A stretch of DNA of 40,231 nt from the NCBI RefSeq assembly GCF_021026345.1, contig NZ_JAJNCZ010000019.1, forward strand, positions 1 to 40,231, in the 5' to 3' direction. The DNA comes from Rhizobium sp. GN54. Lineage in GTDB: Bacteria > Pseudomonadota > Alphaproteobacteria > Rhizobiales > Rhizobiaceae. The position numbers were made by a program, and so were the translations under genes. The notes under the pieces were generated by a model, which saw nothing but the letters and a program-made list of their open reading frames with translations, was not told where the DNA came from and searched no databases. Positions 14,915-22,486 of the stretch are shown in pieces; position 1 is the stretch's first letter; each line of letters starts with the position of its first letter.

Positions 14915-16384
14915 CTAGATTGCGTCGTCATAGGTGACGAACGACATCATGCCGGTCGCCATGTGGTAGAGGTGATGGCAGTGGAAGGGCCAACGGCCGG
15001 AGTTCGACGCGTCGAATTGAATGGCGACTTCCGCCATTGGTGGCACGAGCACCGTGTCGCGGACCGCTCCGTTGATCCGCTTGCCATTGACGCGCAAGAC
15101 CTGAAAGTGATGTCCATGCAGGTGCATCGGATGCGCCATCATCGACATGTTCCGCATCACCAATTCCACGCGGTTCCCTGTCGTTACCTTCATAGGCCCG
15201 TCCGCACTCCCGATTTCCCAGACATAGGAAGCCATGTCTCCGCTTAGGGTCAGTGAATACGTCCGATCCGGGGCGCGTTGGGCTAGCGGCTGTGCGGCTC
15301 GCAGCGTTTCCTCCAATGAAAGATCGAGCACCGGGCCGCTGTCCGCTGTGATCGCGCTCACCTTTGAAACGTTGGCGTCCGCGGTGGCCAGGATGACGCC
15401 CGTCTGTTCCTTTGCGCCCTCACGCAGGGCGAGAATGGGGAATGCACCGGAACCTGGCGGAAGGTGCAGGCGAATGTCTAGCCTCTGTCCCATCGAAATC
15501 GGAAAGCGACCTCCGGCTACCGGCACCACATCATTTCCATCGACTGCGATCAGATCGCCGGAAAGGGTGCCGGTGTCGATGGTGAAGGCGGTCGCCGTCG
15601 CCCCGTTGATGATGCGAAGGCGAACGCGCCCTCCTTTCTCGACGGTGACGACTTCGGGATCATCCAGGGTACGGTCGTTGGCGAGGTAGGCGTCGTATTC
15701 GATGTCGTTCAGGTCCATGGCTGGCATGCCCTGCATCGCCATGCCCGACATGTGCTGCGGATGCATTCCCTCTATGCCTTGCATCCTAGTCCTCATATGA
15801 CCGGCGGCCCCACCGTGCCCCATGTCATCGGTAGCGCCGGGTGCCTTCAGTCCGGCCAGCAATTCCTCCGGGGTCTTGAAGGAAAAGTCATGGAGCAGGA
15901 TGACGACTTCCTGTTCGTCACGCGCTAAATCGGCCGCGGTCCGTACGATCAGCGGGGCCGCCAGGAGCGTTTGTTCCTGAAGGGTATGCGCGTGCATCCA
16001 GTGCGTCCCCCCTTGGCCAACCGGAAAGAGGTAGTGACGGCTTTCGCCCGAATTCAGCAATTTGGCTGGATTGTCGGGAACCCCATCCATGCCCCATGGG
16101 GGCGTCAATCCATGCCAATGGATCAGCGTATCTTCTTTCGTTTGGTTCAACAGGTTGACATTGAAATCGCCTCCCGCGTTGAGGACCACTCCCGGCTTTC
16201 CATCCGCCGTACCAAGTCCAAATACGGTTGCGGCTTTGCCGTTCACCTCGAGGACGCGCTTCGAGATGGACAGATCGGTTGTTCCGTTGGTCGCTGCCAA
16301 GGCATTGCTTACCCAAGCATTTTTAATGACTGACGCGGACGCTGCGCCAATGGCCAGCGTCTTCATGAATTGTCGGCGGTACAT
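14915..16384 (-). CDS. Second multicopper oxidase with Met-rich insert
   Basis: A 489-residue protein with a Tat-like N-terminus ([16 protein letters not shown]). Copper blocks: HWHG (89-92), HWMHAH (128-133), [10 protein letters not shown] and a final [12 protein letters not shown] with an axial Met. A Met/His-rich segment around residues 185-220 ([20 protein letters not shown]) resembles the Met-rich regions of PcoA/CueO-type cuprous oxidases. The role is periplasmic oxidation of Cu(I). It differs strongly from the oxidase at 2744-4093 and belongs to another subfamily. It is transcribed with a CopL-like gene before it and the copper ATPase after it. Confidence 0.93.
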   Translation of the reverse strand: MYRRQFMKTLAIGAASASVIKNAWVSNALAATNGTTDLSISKRVLEVNGKAATVFGLGTADGKPGVVLNAGGDFNVNLLNQTKEDTLIHWHGLTPPWGMDGVPDNPAKLLNSGESRHYLFPVGQGGTHWMHAHTLQEQTLLAAPLIVRTAADLARDEQEVVILLHDFSFKTPEELLAGLKAPGATDDMGHGGAAGHMRTRMQGIEGMHPQHMSGMAMQGMPAMDLNDIEYDAYLANDRTLDDPEVVTVEKGGRVRLRIINGATATAFTIDTGTLSGDLIAVDGNDVVPVAGGRFPISMGQRLDIRLHLPPGSGAFPILALREGAKEQTGVILATADANVSKVSAITADSGPVLDLSLEETLRAAQPLAQRAPDRTYSLTLSGDMASYVWEIGSADGPMKVTTGNRVELVMRNMSMMAHPMHLHGHHFQVLRVNGKRINGAVRDTVLVPPMAEVAIQFDASNSGRWPFHCHHLYHMATGMMSFVTYDDAI

Positions 16385-16454
16385 ATTGGTATCTCTCGAT
16401 CCGGGGTCGGAACTCCGACCTGCTGAAATGTCGGCCCACGTCGGGCCGGGTACA

Positions 16455-16811
16455 TCAAAACAGGGTGGATCGAGGTGGCTCGAAGACGGCAGGGGTGTCC
16501 TGGCCTGTCATACTGGCGAGCACTACGGGAAAATACGAGGGATCAATATAATCACTCCACGCCACGAGGGCGGGCGACGGAATGCTCGCGACACAAACAA
16601 CACACGCGTTGGCGCAGCAAAGCTTGTCCTTCAATGCCTTGTCATGGTGGTCATCGGAGGTCGTCAGCGGCCCGTGAGTGGTCGAAACGGAAACTTTCGC
16701 GGTATGGCAATCAAGTGGCATTGCCTGCGCATGCGCATTGAGGAGCAGGCTCGCAAAAACTGCAGCCAAGATGAACTTCAACAATGTAGCGAACCCGTTG
16801 CGAACTGCCAT
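16455..16811 (-). CDS. CopL-like small exported metal-binding protein (copy 3)
   Basis: A 118-residue protein with a signal peptide (FILAAVFASLLLNAHAQA) and a middle with Cys and His (LDCHTAKV, SDDHHDKALKDKLCCANACVVC). The end is Pro-rich (FEPPRSTLF). It shares the order signal, His/Asp, CCxxxC, hydrophobic stretch and PPR end with the other copies in the window. It heads the second copper operon, 70 bp before the multicopper oxidase gene. An FNR-type box and a -10 sequence lie just upstream. Confidence 0.75.
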   Translation of the reverse strand: MAVRNGFATLLKFILAAVFASLLLNAHAQAMPLDCHTAKVSVSTTHGPLTTSDDHHDKALKDKLCCANACVVCVASIPSPALVAWSDYIDPSYFPVVLASMTGQDTPAVFEPPRSTLF

Positions 16812-16840
16812 TTTCTCAGCTCAATGTCGCCGTTTACAGC

Positions 16841-16881
16841 ACGATAGCCGCTTTCCTCATGTACGCCTTGATCTTCATCAA
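16841..16881 (-). promoter_or_regulatory. Perfect FNR/FixK box between two divergent genes
   Basis: TTGATCTTCATCAA (16868-16881) matches TTGAT-N4-ATCAA on both strands. On the minus strand a -10, TATCGT, lies at 16841-16846, giving a start near 16833 and a box centre at about -41.5 for the CopL-like/oxidase/ATPase operon. For the plus-strand cytochrome c' gene the geometry is less clear, but that gene is also a classic target of this regulator type. Confidence 0.7.
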
Positions 16882-16920
16882 TATAAACCCAGGACGCTTA
16901 TCAGGATATGGAGCAGTAAA

Positions 16921-17466
16921 TTGCGGTCGGGAGTCTTCATTTCAGCCTTTGCCGCGATCACCCTATTCGCGTTTCAGGCCACTGGACAGTCAATCCCGGA
17001 TGTGGTGGCGCAGCGTCAGCAAGACATGAAAGCCATGGCGGCGGCCGCGAAAACAATTGCGACCATGTTCAAATCACCAGACACCTATTCACCCACGGCC
17101 TTCAGGGATGCCGCAGAGGCGATCGAGCGTCACTCAGGTAGGAGACTCGTCGCCGACTTCGCTACGGTAACATCCGTTAAGGGTTCGGAGGCAAACGAGC
17201 TGATCGCAGCCGAACGGGAACGGTTCGCGCAACTATCAAACGACCTCCAAAAATATGCCGAGGCAGTGGCCGACGCAGCCGCCGACAGTTCGGGCTCCAT
17301 GCCGGCTGAGATGCGAATGCGGTTAGGCGAACAGGTAAGTGGCGGGCCACTCGCAAAGCGCCCTCAGAATGAACCCAACGGAGCCGCGATGTCGGCCGAA
17401 CACACGTTCCATATGATGCTCGAGACGTGCACCTCATGCCATGCCCGATATCGGCTTAGAGATTGA
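16921..17466 (+). CDS. Cytochrome c'
   Basis: A 181-residue exported protein. The TTG at 16921 is chosen as start because GGAG lies 7 bp before it and the signal peptide (FISAFAAITLFAFQATGQS) begins there. The mature part is a four-helix cytochrome c' with its haem motif CTSCH almost at the C-terminus, followed by ARYRLRD; this position defines the family. Cytochromes c' bind nitric oxide in the periplasm. In this window it would complement nirK, which makes NO. The internal Met-rich run MRMRLGE and the long linker before the haem are unremarkable. An FNR/FixK box lies 40 bp upstream. Confidence 0.88.
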   Translation: MRSGVFISAFAAITLFAFQATGQSIPDVVAQRQQDMKAMAAAAKTIATMFKSPDTYSPTAFRDAAEAIERHSGRRLVADFATVTSVKGSEANELIAAERERFAQLSNDLQKYAEAVADAAADSSGSMPAEMRMRLGEQVSGGPLAKRPQNEPNGAAMSAEHTFHMMLETCTSCHARYRLRD

Positions 17467-17550
17467 CGAGCTAAGGCAGCGGCCGGCAGCGATGCTTGAT
17501 CAATATCGCCGTTAGTGTAACCTCTGATCATCCTATCTGAAACACGCTAG

Positions 17551-17581
17551 AAACACGCGCCGCAGCCTGCGGCGCGTGTTT
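17551..17581. terminator. Bidirectional stem-loop terminator
   Basis: A perfect 14-bp stem, 17551-17564 with 17568-17581, has a 3-nt loop, an A-rich foot on the left and TTT on the right. It serves the convergent cytochrome c' and copZ genes. Its core repeats the stem at 11450-11477. Confidence 0.85.
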
Positions 17582-17592
17582 ATGCTGCGTAT

Positions 17593-17814
17593 TTAAGCGA
17601 CATGGCCGCAGCATGACTTCTTGAAGGCGGCCCCATAGCCGGCGTCTTCGATAGCGGCGATGAAGGCTTCCGCTTCGATCGTGGATTCAATGGATGCGGT
17701 CTTTGCCTTGAGATCGACTGCAATCTTGGCCCCGGGATCGACTGATCTTACTGCTTTCTCGACCGCGCCCACACAGTGGCCACAGGTCATATCCGGAACA
17801 TTGAGATGGATCAT
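17593..17814 (-). CDS. copZ: CopZ-like copper chaperone
   Basis: A 73-residue single HMA domain with the metal motif MTCGHC near the N-terminus, preceded by IHLNVPD. An unusual extra Cys/His end, CCGHVA, could add a second thiol site. It carries Cu(I) in the cytosol to the ATPase or to regulators. It stands alone behind its own CueR/HmrR-type promoter, about 24 bp of leader away, and ends at a strong terminator. Confidence 0.93.
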   Translation of the reverse strand: MIHLNVPDMTCGHCVGAVEKAVRSVDPGAKIAVDLKAKTASIESTIEAEAFIAAIEDAGYGAAFKKSCCGHVA

Positions 17815-17844
17815 TGGAGGTCTCCGATTGGTTTCATCTGAGTG

Positions 17845-17875
17845 AAGATGGGGCTTCCAACAATGGGAAGGTCAA
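17845..17875 (-). promoter_or_regulatory. CueR/HmrR-type promoter of copZ
   Basis: On the minus strand -35 TTGACC (17870-17875) and -10 CATCTT (17845-17850) are 19 bp apart, with the dyad CTTCC-N7-GGAAG (17854-17870) between. It closely resembles E. coli PcopA, which CueR activates with Cu(I). The rest of the 17876-18067 gap shows no secure gene. Confidence 0.8.
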
Positions 17876-18067
17876 TAGCGTGGGGCCCGAATTTTTTGAC
17901 TACCTATGCGCAATGTTGCTGGGACGATTCCAATGTCCCACGCGTCCTCCCAGGGCTTAACTCGACCATGACCGGCCTGACCGGATTTTCCACAGGACAG
18001 GCGCAATCATTGTCGTTTTTGCCGAGTATGGCTTTCAAGGTCTCGACGTTAACCGCGGGGAGGGGCA

Positions 18068-18100
18068 TTGACAGTGGAATAATATCCGTTATTCTGGATA
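18068..18100 (+). promoter_or_regulatory. arsR promoter and probable ArsR operator
   Basis: -35 TTGACA (18068-18073) and -10 TATTCT (18090-18095) are 16 bp apart. The -10 ends only 6 bp before the ATG at 18102, so the transcript would start at or next to the initiation codon. A dyad TATCC-N8-GGATA (18083-18100) covers the -10 and start point, as expected for an ArsR repressor site. Confidence 0.65.
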
Positions 18101-18101
18101 C

Positions 18102-18455
18102 ATGGATAGCAATACAGCAATAGCGGCACTCGCCGCACTCGCCCAGTCCACCAGGCTTGAGACATTTCGGCTTCTTGTGCGGCGCGAGCCCGATGGCGTG
18201 CCTGCCGGCGAGCTCGCCCGTCTCCTCGATGTGCCGCAGAACACCATGTCCGCTCATCTCGCGACCCTGTCGCGTGCGGGACTGGTGTCGAGTGAACGGC
18301 AGAGTCGTTCGATCATCTACCGGGCTGACCTCCAAGGACTCCGCGATCTGACCCTCTTCCTGCTGAAAGACTGCTGCGGCGGCTCGGCCGAACTCTGTGC
18401 GCCGCTGATCGCCGAACTTACACCCTGCTGTGCTCCCGAGGTGAAGCCGTCATGA
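18102..18455 (+). CDS. arsR: ArsR-family arsenic-responsive repressor
   Basis: A 117-residue winged-helix repressor (LAALAQSTRLETFRLLV, recognition helix region PQNTMSAHLATLSRAGLV, wing SERQSRSIIYRA). Candidate As(III) ligands are C-terminal: DCCGGSAELC and PCC. This C-terminal thiol arrangement differs from the ELCVCDL site of E. coli ArsR. It heads the main ars operon and overlaps arsN2 by 4 bp. No clear ribosome-binding site precedes it, fitting leaderless translation. Confidence 0.93.
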   Translation: MDSNTAIAALAALAQSTRLETFRLLVRREPDGVPAGELARLLDVPQNTMSAHLATLSRAGLVSSERQSRSIIYRADLQGLRDLTLFLLKDCCGGSAELCAPLIAELTPCCAPEVKPS

Positions 18456-18892
18456 CCGAGACCAGGTTGGAGCCAGTCCCGGGGAGCGATGCCGGACTGA
18501 AGCTGGCGTTGGCGATTTCCGGTCTTGCGACCGAAGACCTCGAAGACCCGGGACGCTCGTTCTTCAGGGCGGTTTCGCCCGATGGTATCACCGTTGGTTA
18601 TGCAGGCATTGAGATGTGCGGCGACGCGGTCCTCCTCAGGTCGATGGTCATCTTGCCCGAGCACAGGGGCAAGACATTGGGAAGATCACTGACCACGGAA
18701 ACCCTGAAAACCGTCAAGCAAAGCTCGGCGGTCTTCCTGGCGACGACGACGGCCGCTCAGTTCTTCGAAAACCTCGGTTTCGATGTAGTCGAGCGCGCCG
18801 ATGTGCCGCCTGCCGTTCTCGCGACCCGCCAGCTTTCGGGCATCTGCCCGGCGTCGGCCACGATCATGAAACTCAATAGACCTCCGACCTAA
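18452..18892 (+). CDS. arsN2: ArsN2-type GNAT acetyltransferase
   Basis: A 146-residue GNAT protein. The acetyl-CoA loop is present (ILPEHRGKTLGRSLTTE), with LLRSMVI before it and FFENLGFDVVERADVP after. The end, RQLSGICPASATIMKL, is characteristic of the ArsN2 group found in ars operons. The substrate of ArsN2 enzymes is not settled; acetylation of an organoarsenical or of an amino-group toxin are possibilities. It is translationally coupled to arsR by a 4-bp overlap. Confidence 0.85.
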   Translation: MTETRLEPVPGSDAGLKLALAISGLATEDLEDPGRSFFRAVSPDGITVGYAGIEMCGDAVLLRSMVILPEHRGKTLGRSLTTETLKTVKQSSAVFLATTTAAQFFENLGFDVVERADVPPAVLATRQLSGICPASATIMKLNRPPT

Positions 18893-18907
18893 CCACGGAC
18901 AACGACC

Positions 18908-19435
18908 ATGACCGACAAGACCTACAACGTGCTCTTCTTGTGCACGGGCAATTCCGCTCGTTCTATTCTCGCCGAATCCATCCTCAACAAGGAAGGCGGC
19001 GGACGGTTCAGGGCCTTCTCCGCAGGCAGCCAGCCCAAGGGTGAAGTCAATCCGCATGCCCTGAACGAACTCGAAGCGCTCGGCTATCCGGCCGAGGGCT
19101 TCACATCGAAGAGCTGGGACGTCTTTGCCCAACCCGGCGCACCCGAAATGGATTTCATCTTCACCGTCTGTGATAGCGCGCACGGCGAGGCCTGCCCGGT
19201 ATGGATCGGACATCCGATGACCGCGCATTGGGGTGTCGAAGACCCGGCTGCGGTTGTCGATTCCGAGGTCGAAATCCAGCGCGCCTTCGCGCAGGCCGCC
19301 CGCTTCCTCAAGAACCGCATCATGGCCTTCATCAATCTGCCTCTGGCCTCCATCGACCGCCTGGCGCTCGAGCAGCACTTCCGTCAGATCGGTTCGCTCG
19401 AAGGTGCGTCCGTCAACTCCGCAAAGGCCGAGTAG
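18908..19435 (+). CDS. arsC: Arsenate reductase, thioredoxin-dependent (LMW phosphatase type)
   Basis: A 175-residue protein of the low-molecular-weight phosphatase fold. The P-loop CTGNSAR begins near the N-terminus (VLFLCTGNSARS). A later Cys pair lies in VCDSAHGEAC, used in the family for the disulfide relay to thioredoxin. It reduces arsenate to arsenite, which the next gene product exports. The acr3 start lies only 2 bp after its stop. A second, unrelated arsenate reductase follows in the same operon. Confidence 0.93.
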   Translation: MTDKTYNVLFLCTGNSARSILAESILNKEGGGRFRAFSAGSQPKGEVNPHALNELEALGYPAEGFTSKSWDVFAQPGAPEMDFIFTVCDSAHGEACPVWIGHPMTAHWGVEDPAAVVDSEVEIQRAFAQAARFLKNRIMAFINLPLASIDRLALEQHFRQIGSLEGASVNSAKAE

Positions 19436-19436
19436 G

Positions 19437-20495
19437 ATGTCCACTTTCGAACGCTATCTGACCATATGGGTGTTCCTCTGCATCGTCGTCGGCGTGGCGC
19501 TCGGCCACCTGATGCCCGGTGTATTCCAGGTCATCGGCGCGGCAGAGATCGCGAAGGTGAACTTGCCTGTCGCCATCCTGATCTGGCTGATGATCATCCC
19601 GATGCTCCTCAGGATCGACTTCCGCTCATTGGCGCAGGTGAGCACGTACTGGCGCGGCATCGGCGTGACCCTGTTCATCAATTGGGCCATCAAGCCGTTC
19701 TCCATGGCGCTGCTCGGATGGCTGTTTATCGGATTGCTGTTCCGTCCTTATCTGCCGGCCGATCAGATCGACTCCTATATCGCAGGCCTGATCATCCTTG
19801 CGGCAGCACCCTGTACTGCAATGGTGTTCGTCTGGAGCAACCTGACCCGCGGCGAGCCGCTGTTCACGCTATCCCAGGTCGCGCTCAACGATGCGATCAT
19901 GGTCGTCGCCTTCGCGCCAATCGTCGGTCTGCTGCTCGGGCTGTCGGCCATCACCGTACCCTGGGACACGCTCGTTTTGTCGGTTGTCCTCTATATCGTG
20001 GTCCCCGTCATCATCGCGCAGGTCCTGAGAGCGCGTCTGACCGCCGACGGCACAACGAGACCGCTGGACGCCATGCTGGCGAAGCTGCAGCCGCTTTCGC
20101 TTGTCGCCCTGCTGGCAACGCTCGTTCTCCTGTTTGGCTTCCAGGGCGAGCAGATCATCGCGCAGCCGACCATCATCGCGCTACTTGCCGTTCCCATCCT
20201 GATTCAAGTCTATTTAAACTCGGGGCTGGCCTATCTCCTGAACCGGATGTCGGGCGAGCGCCATTGCGTCGCGGGACCTTCGGCGCTGATCGGGGCCAGC
20301 AACTTCTTCGAACTCGCGGTTGCCGCCGCCATCAGTTTGTTCGGCTTCCAGTCCGGCGCAGCACTGGCGACCGTCGTCGGCGTGCTTATCGAGGTTCCCG
20401 TGATGCTCACGGTCGTCTGGGCCGTGAACCGCACCAAGGGCTGGTACGAGGCGGCACCCGCCGTCTCCCGGAACACCATTACCGAAAGGACATGA
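19437..20495 (+). CDS. acr3: ACR3-family arsenite efflux permease
   Basis: A 352-residue membrane protein of about ten helices. The conserved transport residues of ACR3 are visible: the Cys in AAAPCTAMVFVWS (helix 4) and the Glu in ASNFFELAVA (helix 9). It exports arsenite, and perhaps antimonite, driven by the membrane potential. The start MSTFERYLTIWV fits the family N-terminus. It lies between two arsenate reductase genes in one operon. Confidence 0.95.
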   Translation: MSTFERYLTIWVFLCIVVGVALGHLMPGVFQVIGAAEIAKVNLPVAILIWLMIIPMLLRIDFRSLAQVSTYWRGIGVTLFINWAIKPFSMALLGWLFIGLLFRPYLPADQIDSYIAGLIILAAAPCTAMVFVWSNLTRGEPLFTLSQVALNDAIMVVAFAPIVGLLLGLSAITVPWDTLVLSVVLYIVVPVIIAQVLRARLTADGTTRPLDAMLAKLQPLSLVALLATLVLLFGFQGEQIIAQPTIIALLAVPILIQVYLNSGLAYLLNRMSGERHCVAGPSALIGASNFFELAVAAAISLFGFQSGAALATVVGVLIEVPVMLTVVWAVNRTKGWYEAAPAVSRNTITERT

Positions 20496-20497
20496 CA

Positions 20498-20920
20498 ATG
20501 GACGTCACCATCTATCATAACCCCGCTTGCGGCACGTCCCGCAACACGCTGGAGATGATCCGCGCAGCCGGGATCGAACCGACCGTGATCGAGTATCTCC
20601 AGTCCCCGCCGTCGCACGACGAGCTTACCAGGATGATCTCCGATGCTGGGCTGACCGTCCGCCAGGCGATCCGCGAGAAGGGCACGCCTTACGCGGAGCT
20701 GGGTCTCCACGATCCGAAGCTGACGGACGACCAGTTGCTCGACGCCATGCTGAAGGACCCGATCCTCATCAACCGTCCGTTCGTCGTCACGCCGCTCGGC
20801 ACCAGGCTTGCCCGGCCATCGGAGGTCGTGCTCGACATTCTGCCCAATGCCTTCAAGAAGGCCTTCTTCAAGGAGGATGGCGAGCAGGTCCTCGATCAGG
20901 AGGGAAAGCGCGTTGTCTGA
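20498..20920 (+). CDS. arsC: Arsenate reductase, glutaredoxin-dependent
   Basis: A 140-residue ArsC/Spx-fold protein with the active site [14 protein letters not shown]. Arginines that bind arsenate lie further on ([19 protein letters not shown]). It uses glutathione and glutaredoxin rather than thioredoxin. The start at 20498 is preferred over the ATG at 20492 because AAAGGA is 7 bp before it. The glutaredoxin-MauE fusion at 8.0 kb is in the window, but nothing shows that it partners this enzyme. Confidence 0.94.
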   Translation: MDVTIYHNPACGTSRNTLEMIRAAGIEPTVIEYLQSPPSHDELTRMISDAGLTVRQAIREKGTPYAELGLHDPKLTDDQLLDAMLKDPILINRPFVVTPLGTRLARPSEVVLDILPNAFKKAFFKEDGEQVLDQEGKRVV

Positions 20921-21623
20921 GACCTTCCCCGCCTTGCAGGAGCGGCATCTTCGCCAATCTGACCTCGAAGCGTTGCGTCCAGCCTTTTCGACGCACAAGC
21001 CGCGTATCTTGATCCTCTATGGCTCGCTTCGGGAGGTGTCCTACAGCCGGCTGCTCGCGCACGAAGCCAGACGTCTTCTCGAGCGTTTGGGGTGCGAGGT
21101 GCGGATGTTCGATCCGAGAGGGTTGCCGCTGCCCGACGAGGCCCCGGTCAGCCATCCGAAAGTGCAGGAGCTGCGCGATCTGTCGCAATGGTCGGAAGGT
21201 CAGGTGTGGGTCAGCCCCGAGCGCCACGGTGCCATGACGGGCATCATGAAGGCCCAGATCGACTGGATTCCCCTGTCGCTCGGGTCGATCCGGCCGACAC
21301 AAGGCAAGACGCTGGCGATCATGGAAGTCTCCGGTGGCAGCCAGTCCTTCAACGCTCTGAACCAGATGCGTGTCCTCGGTCGCTGGATGCGGATGATCAC
21401 GATTCCGAACCAGTCGTCCGTCGCCAAGGCCTACCAGGAGTTCGACGCCGACGGCAGGATGAAGCCGTCGTCCTACTACGATCGCGTTGTCGACGTCTGT
21501 GAGGAGCTGGTGAAGTTCACGTTGCTGACACGGGACGCCTCGGCCCACCTGACAGACCGCTATAGCGAGCGGAAGGAACACGCGGCAGAACTAGAGAAGC
21601 GGGTGTCGTTGAGGTCGATTTAG
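20913..21623 (+). CDS. arsH: ArsH NADPH-dependent flavoprotein
   Basis: A 236-residue flavodoxin-fold protein. The FMN loop is [18 protein letters not shown], and the catalytic-region motif [21 protein letters not shown] is typical of ArsH. ArsH enzymes oxidise trivalent organoarsenicals to less toxic pentavalent forms using FMN and NADPH. A TTG at 20913 is the best start because AGGAGGG lies 8 bp before it and the family length fits. It overlaps the arsC stop. It is the last gene of the operon. Confidence 0.93.
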   Translation: MSETFPALQERHLRQSDLEALRPAFSTHKPRILILYGSLREVSYSRLLAHEARRLLERLGCEVRMFDPRGLPLPDEAPVSHPKVQELRDLSQWSEGQVWVSPERHGAMTGIMKAQIDWIPLSLGSIRPTQGKTLAIMEVSGGSQSFNALNQMRVLGRWMRMITIPNQSSVAKAYQEFDADGRMKPSSYYDRVVDVCEELVKFTLLTRDASAHLTDRYSERKEHAAELEKRVSLRSI

Positions 21624-21667
21624 TCACTCCTCGACCGCCGAGAATTGCTAGGCAGTACCAAGGCCGG

Positions 21668-21687
21668 CCGCAATGTAGCAATTGCGG
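21668..21687 (+). terminator. Weak stem-loop after arsH
   Basis: CCGCAAT (21668-21674) pairs with ATTGCGG (21681-21687) around a 6-nt loop, 45 bp after arsH. No T-run follows, so termination is uncertain. Further on, TATAAT at 21833-21838 may be the -10 of the next gene. Confidence 0.35.
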
Positions 21688-21908
21688 TCATCCAGGATCA
21701 AAGGCCGTTGAACCTTCGACACGCGAACCCGGCGGTGGCGATCGCGAACACCACCCATAAAACACGATCCCCGGCTGTTCCCATTTGAAAAGCCGGCCCC
21801 ACGCGTCATGACGCAAAACCTTTGCAGGAGGCTATAATTCCAATAGGCTTTTCAGCCATGCGTGACGCGCGTCGCATGGTAACATTCGTCTCAGAGGCCA
21901 CGCAAAAT

Positions 21909-22142
21909 ATGGTGATACAGCTTCAATCAACCCTCACCTGTCCGAATTGTGGCCATCAGGCAATGGAAATGATGCCCATCGACGCCTGCCAGTTCTTCTA
22001 TGAATGCAACGGATGCGGCACGATGCTCCGGCCAAAATCCGGGGACTGCTGCGTCTTCTGTTCCTATGGTGACGTACCTTGCCCACCAATTCAGGAGGCC
22101 AAACATAACAAAGGAGCCGCAAGCTGTTGCGTCGGTTCCTAA
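21909..22142 (+). CDS. GDCCVxC-motif small Cys-rich protein
   Basis: About 77 residues from the ATG at 21909; an upstream ATG at 21858 is also possible. Two zinc-ribbon-like pairs (CPNCGHQ and CNGCGTM) are followed by the signature GDCCVFCSYGDVPCPP and a C-terminal CC. It belongs to the group named GDCCVxC proteins, some members of which carry selenocysteine. Here all positions are Cys, and no in-frame TGA interrupts the motif. These proteins often occur in mercury and arsenic islands; the function is unknown. Confidence 0.85.
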   Translation: MVIQLQSTLTCPNCGHQAMEMMPIDACQFFYECNGCGTMLRPKSGDCCVFCSYGDVPCPPIQEAKHNKGAASCCVGS

Positions 22143-22249
22143 CTGAGGGTGTGAGGTAAAGCTGACGTCCGTATCGGATTGTGCCGGCGCATTCCGGACG
22201 AAGGACATGTGCCCGCGCTGATCCCTAACGGACGCCGAGGAGGTCCACG

Positions 22250-22441
22250 ATGAGCGAAGACGCCTTCAACATTTCGATCCGCAAGTTCCTGAAGGAGGTC
22301 GGTGTCACCTCGCAGCGCAAGATCGAGGAGGCGGTGCGCGAGGGGCAGTTCGGCGGCAAGAAGCTGAAGGTGCGCATGACGCTGACGGCGGAGGGCTCCG
22401 GTCTCAACCACGTGGTGAACGGTGAGATCGAACTTCCATAG
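22250..22441 (+). CDS. DUF6494 small protein
   Basis: A 63-residue protein with a strong GGAGG site 7-8 bp upstream. The sequence FNISIRKFLKEVGVTSQRKIEEAVREG with VRMTLTAEGSGLNHVVNGEIEL matches what I know as DUF6494. It has no signal peptide and no Cys. It frequently appears in heavy-metal resistance loci of alphaproteobacteria. No function is established. Confidence 0.8.
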   Translation: MSEDAFNISIRKFLKEVGVTSQRKIEEAVREGQFGGKKLKVRMTLTAEGSGLNHVVNGEIELP

Positions 22442-22486
22442 GTCGGGCGAAGCGATAGATCGATTGGCTCAGCACTGTGTACTGAG

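Noticed and set aside
17904-18068. A 54-codon minus-strand frame with CxC between copZ and arsR
   Set aside because: It has no ribosome-binding site, overlaps the arsR -35, and matches no family I know. It could be a real small protein but nothing supports it.
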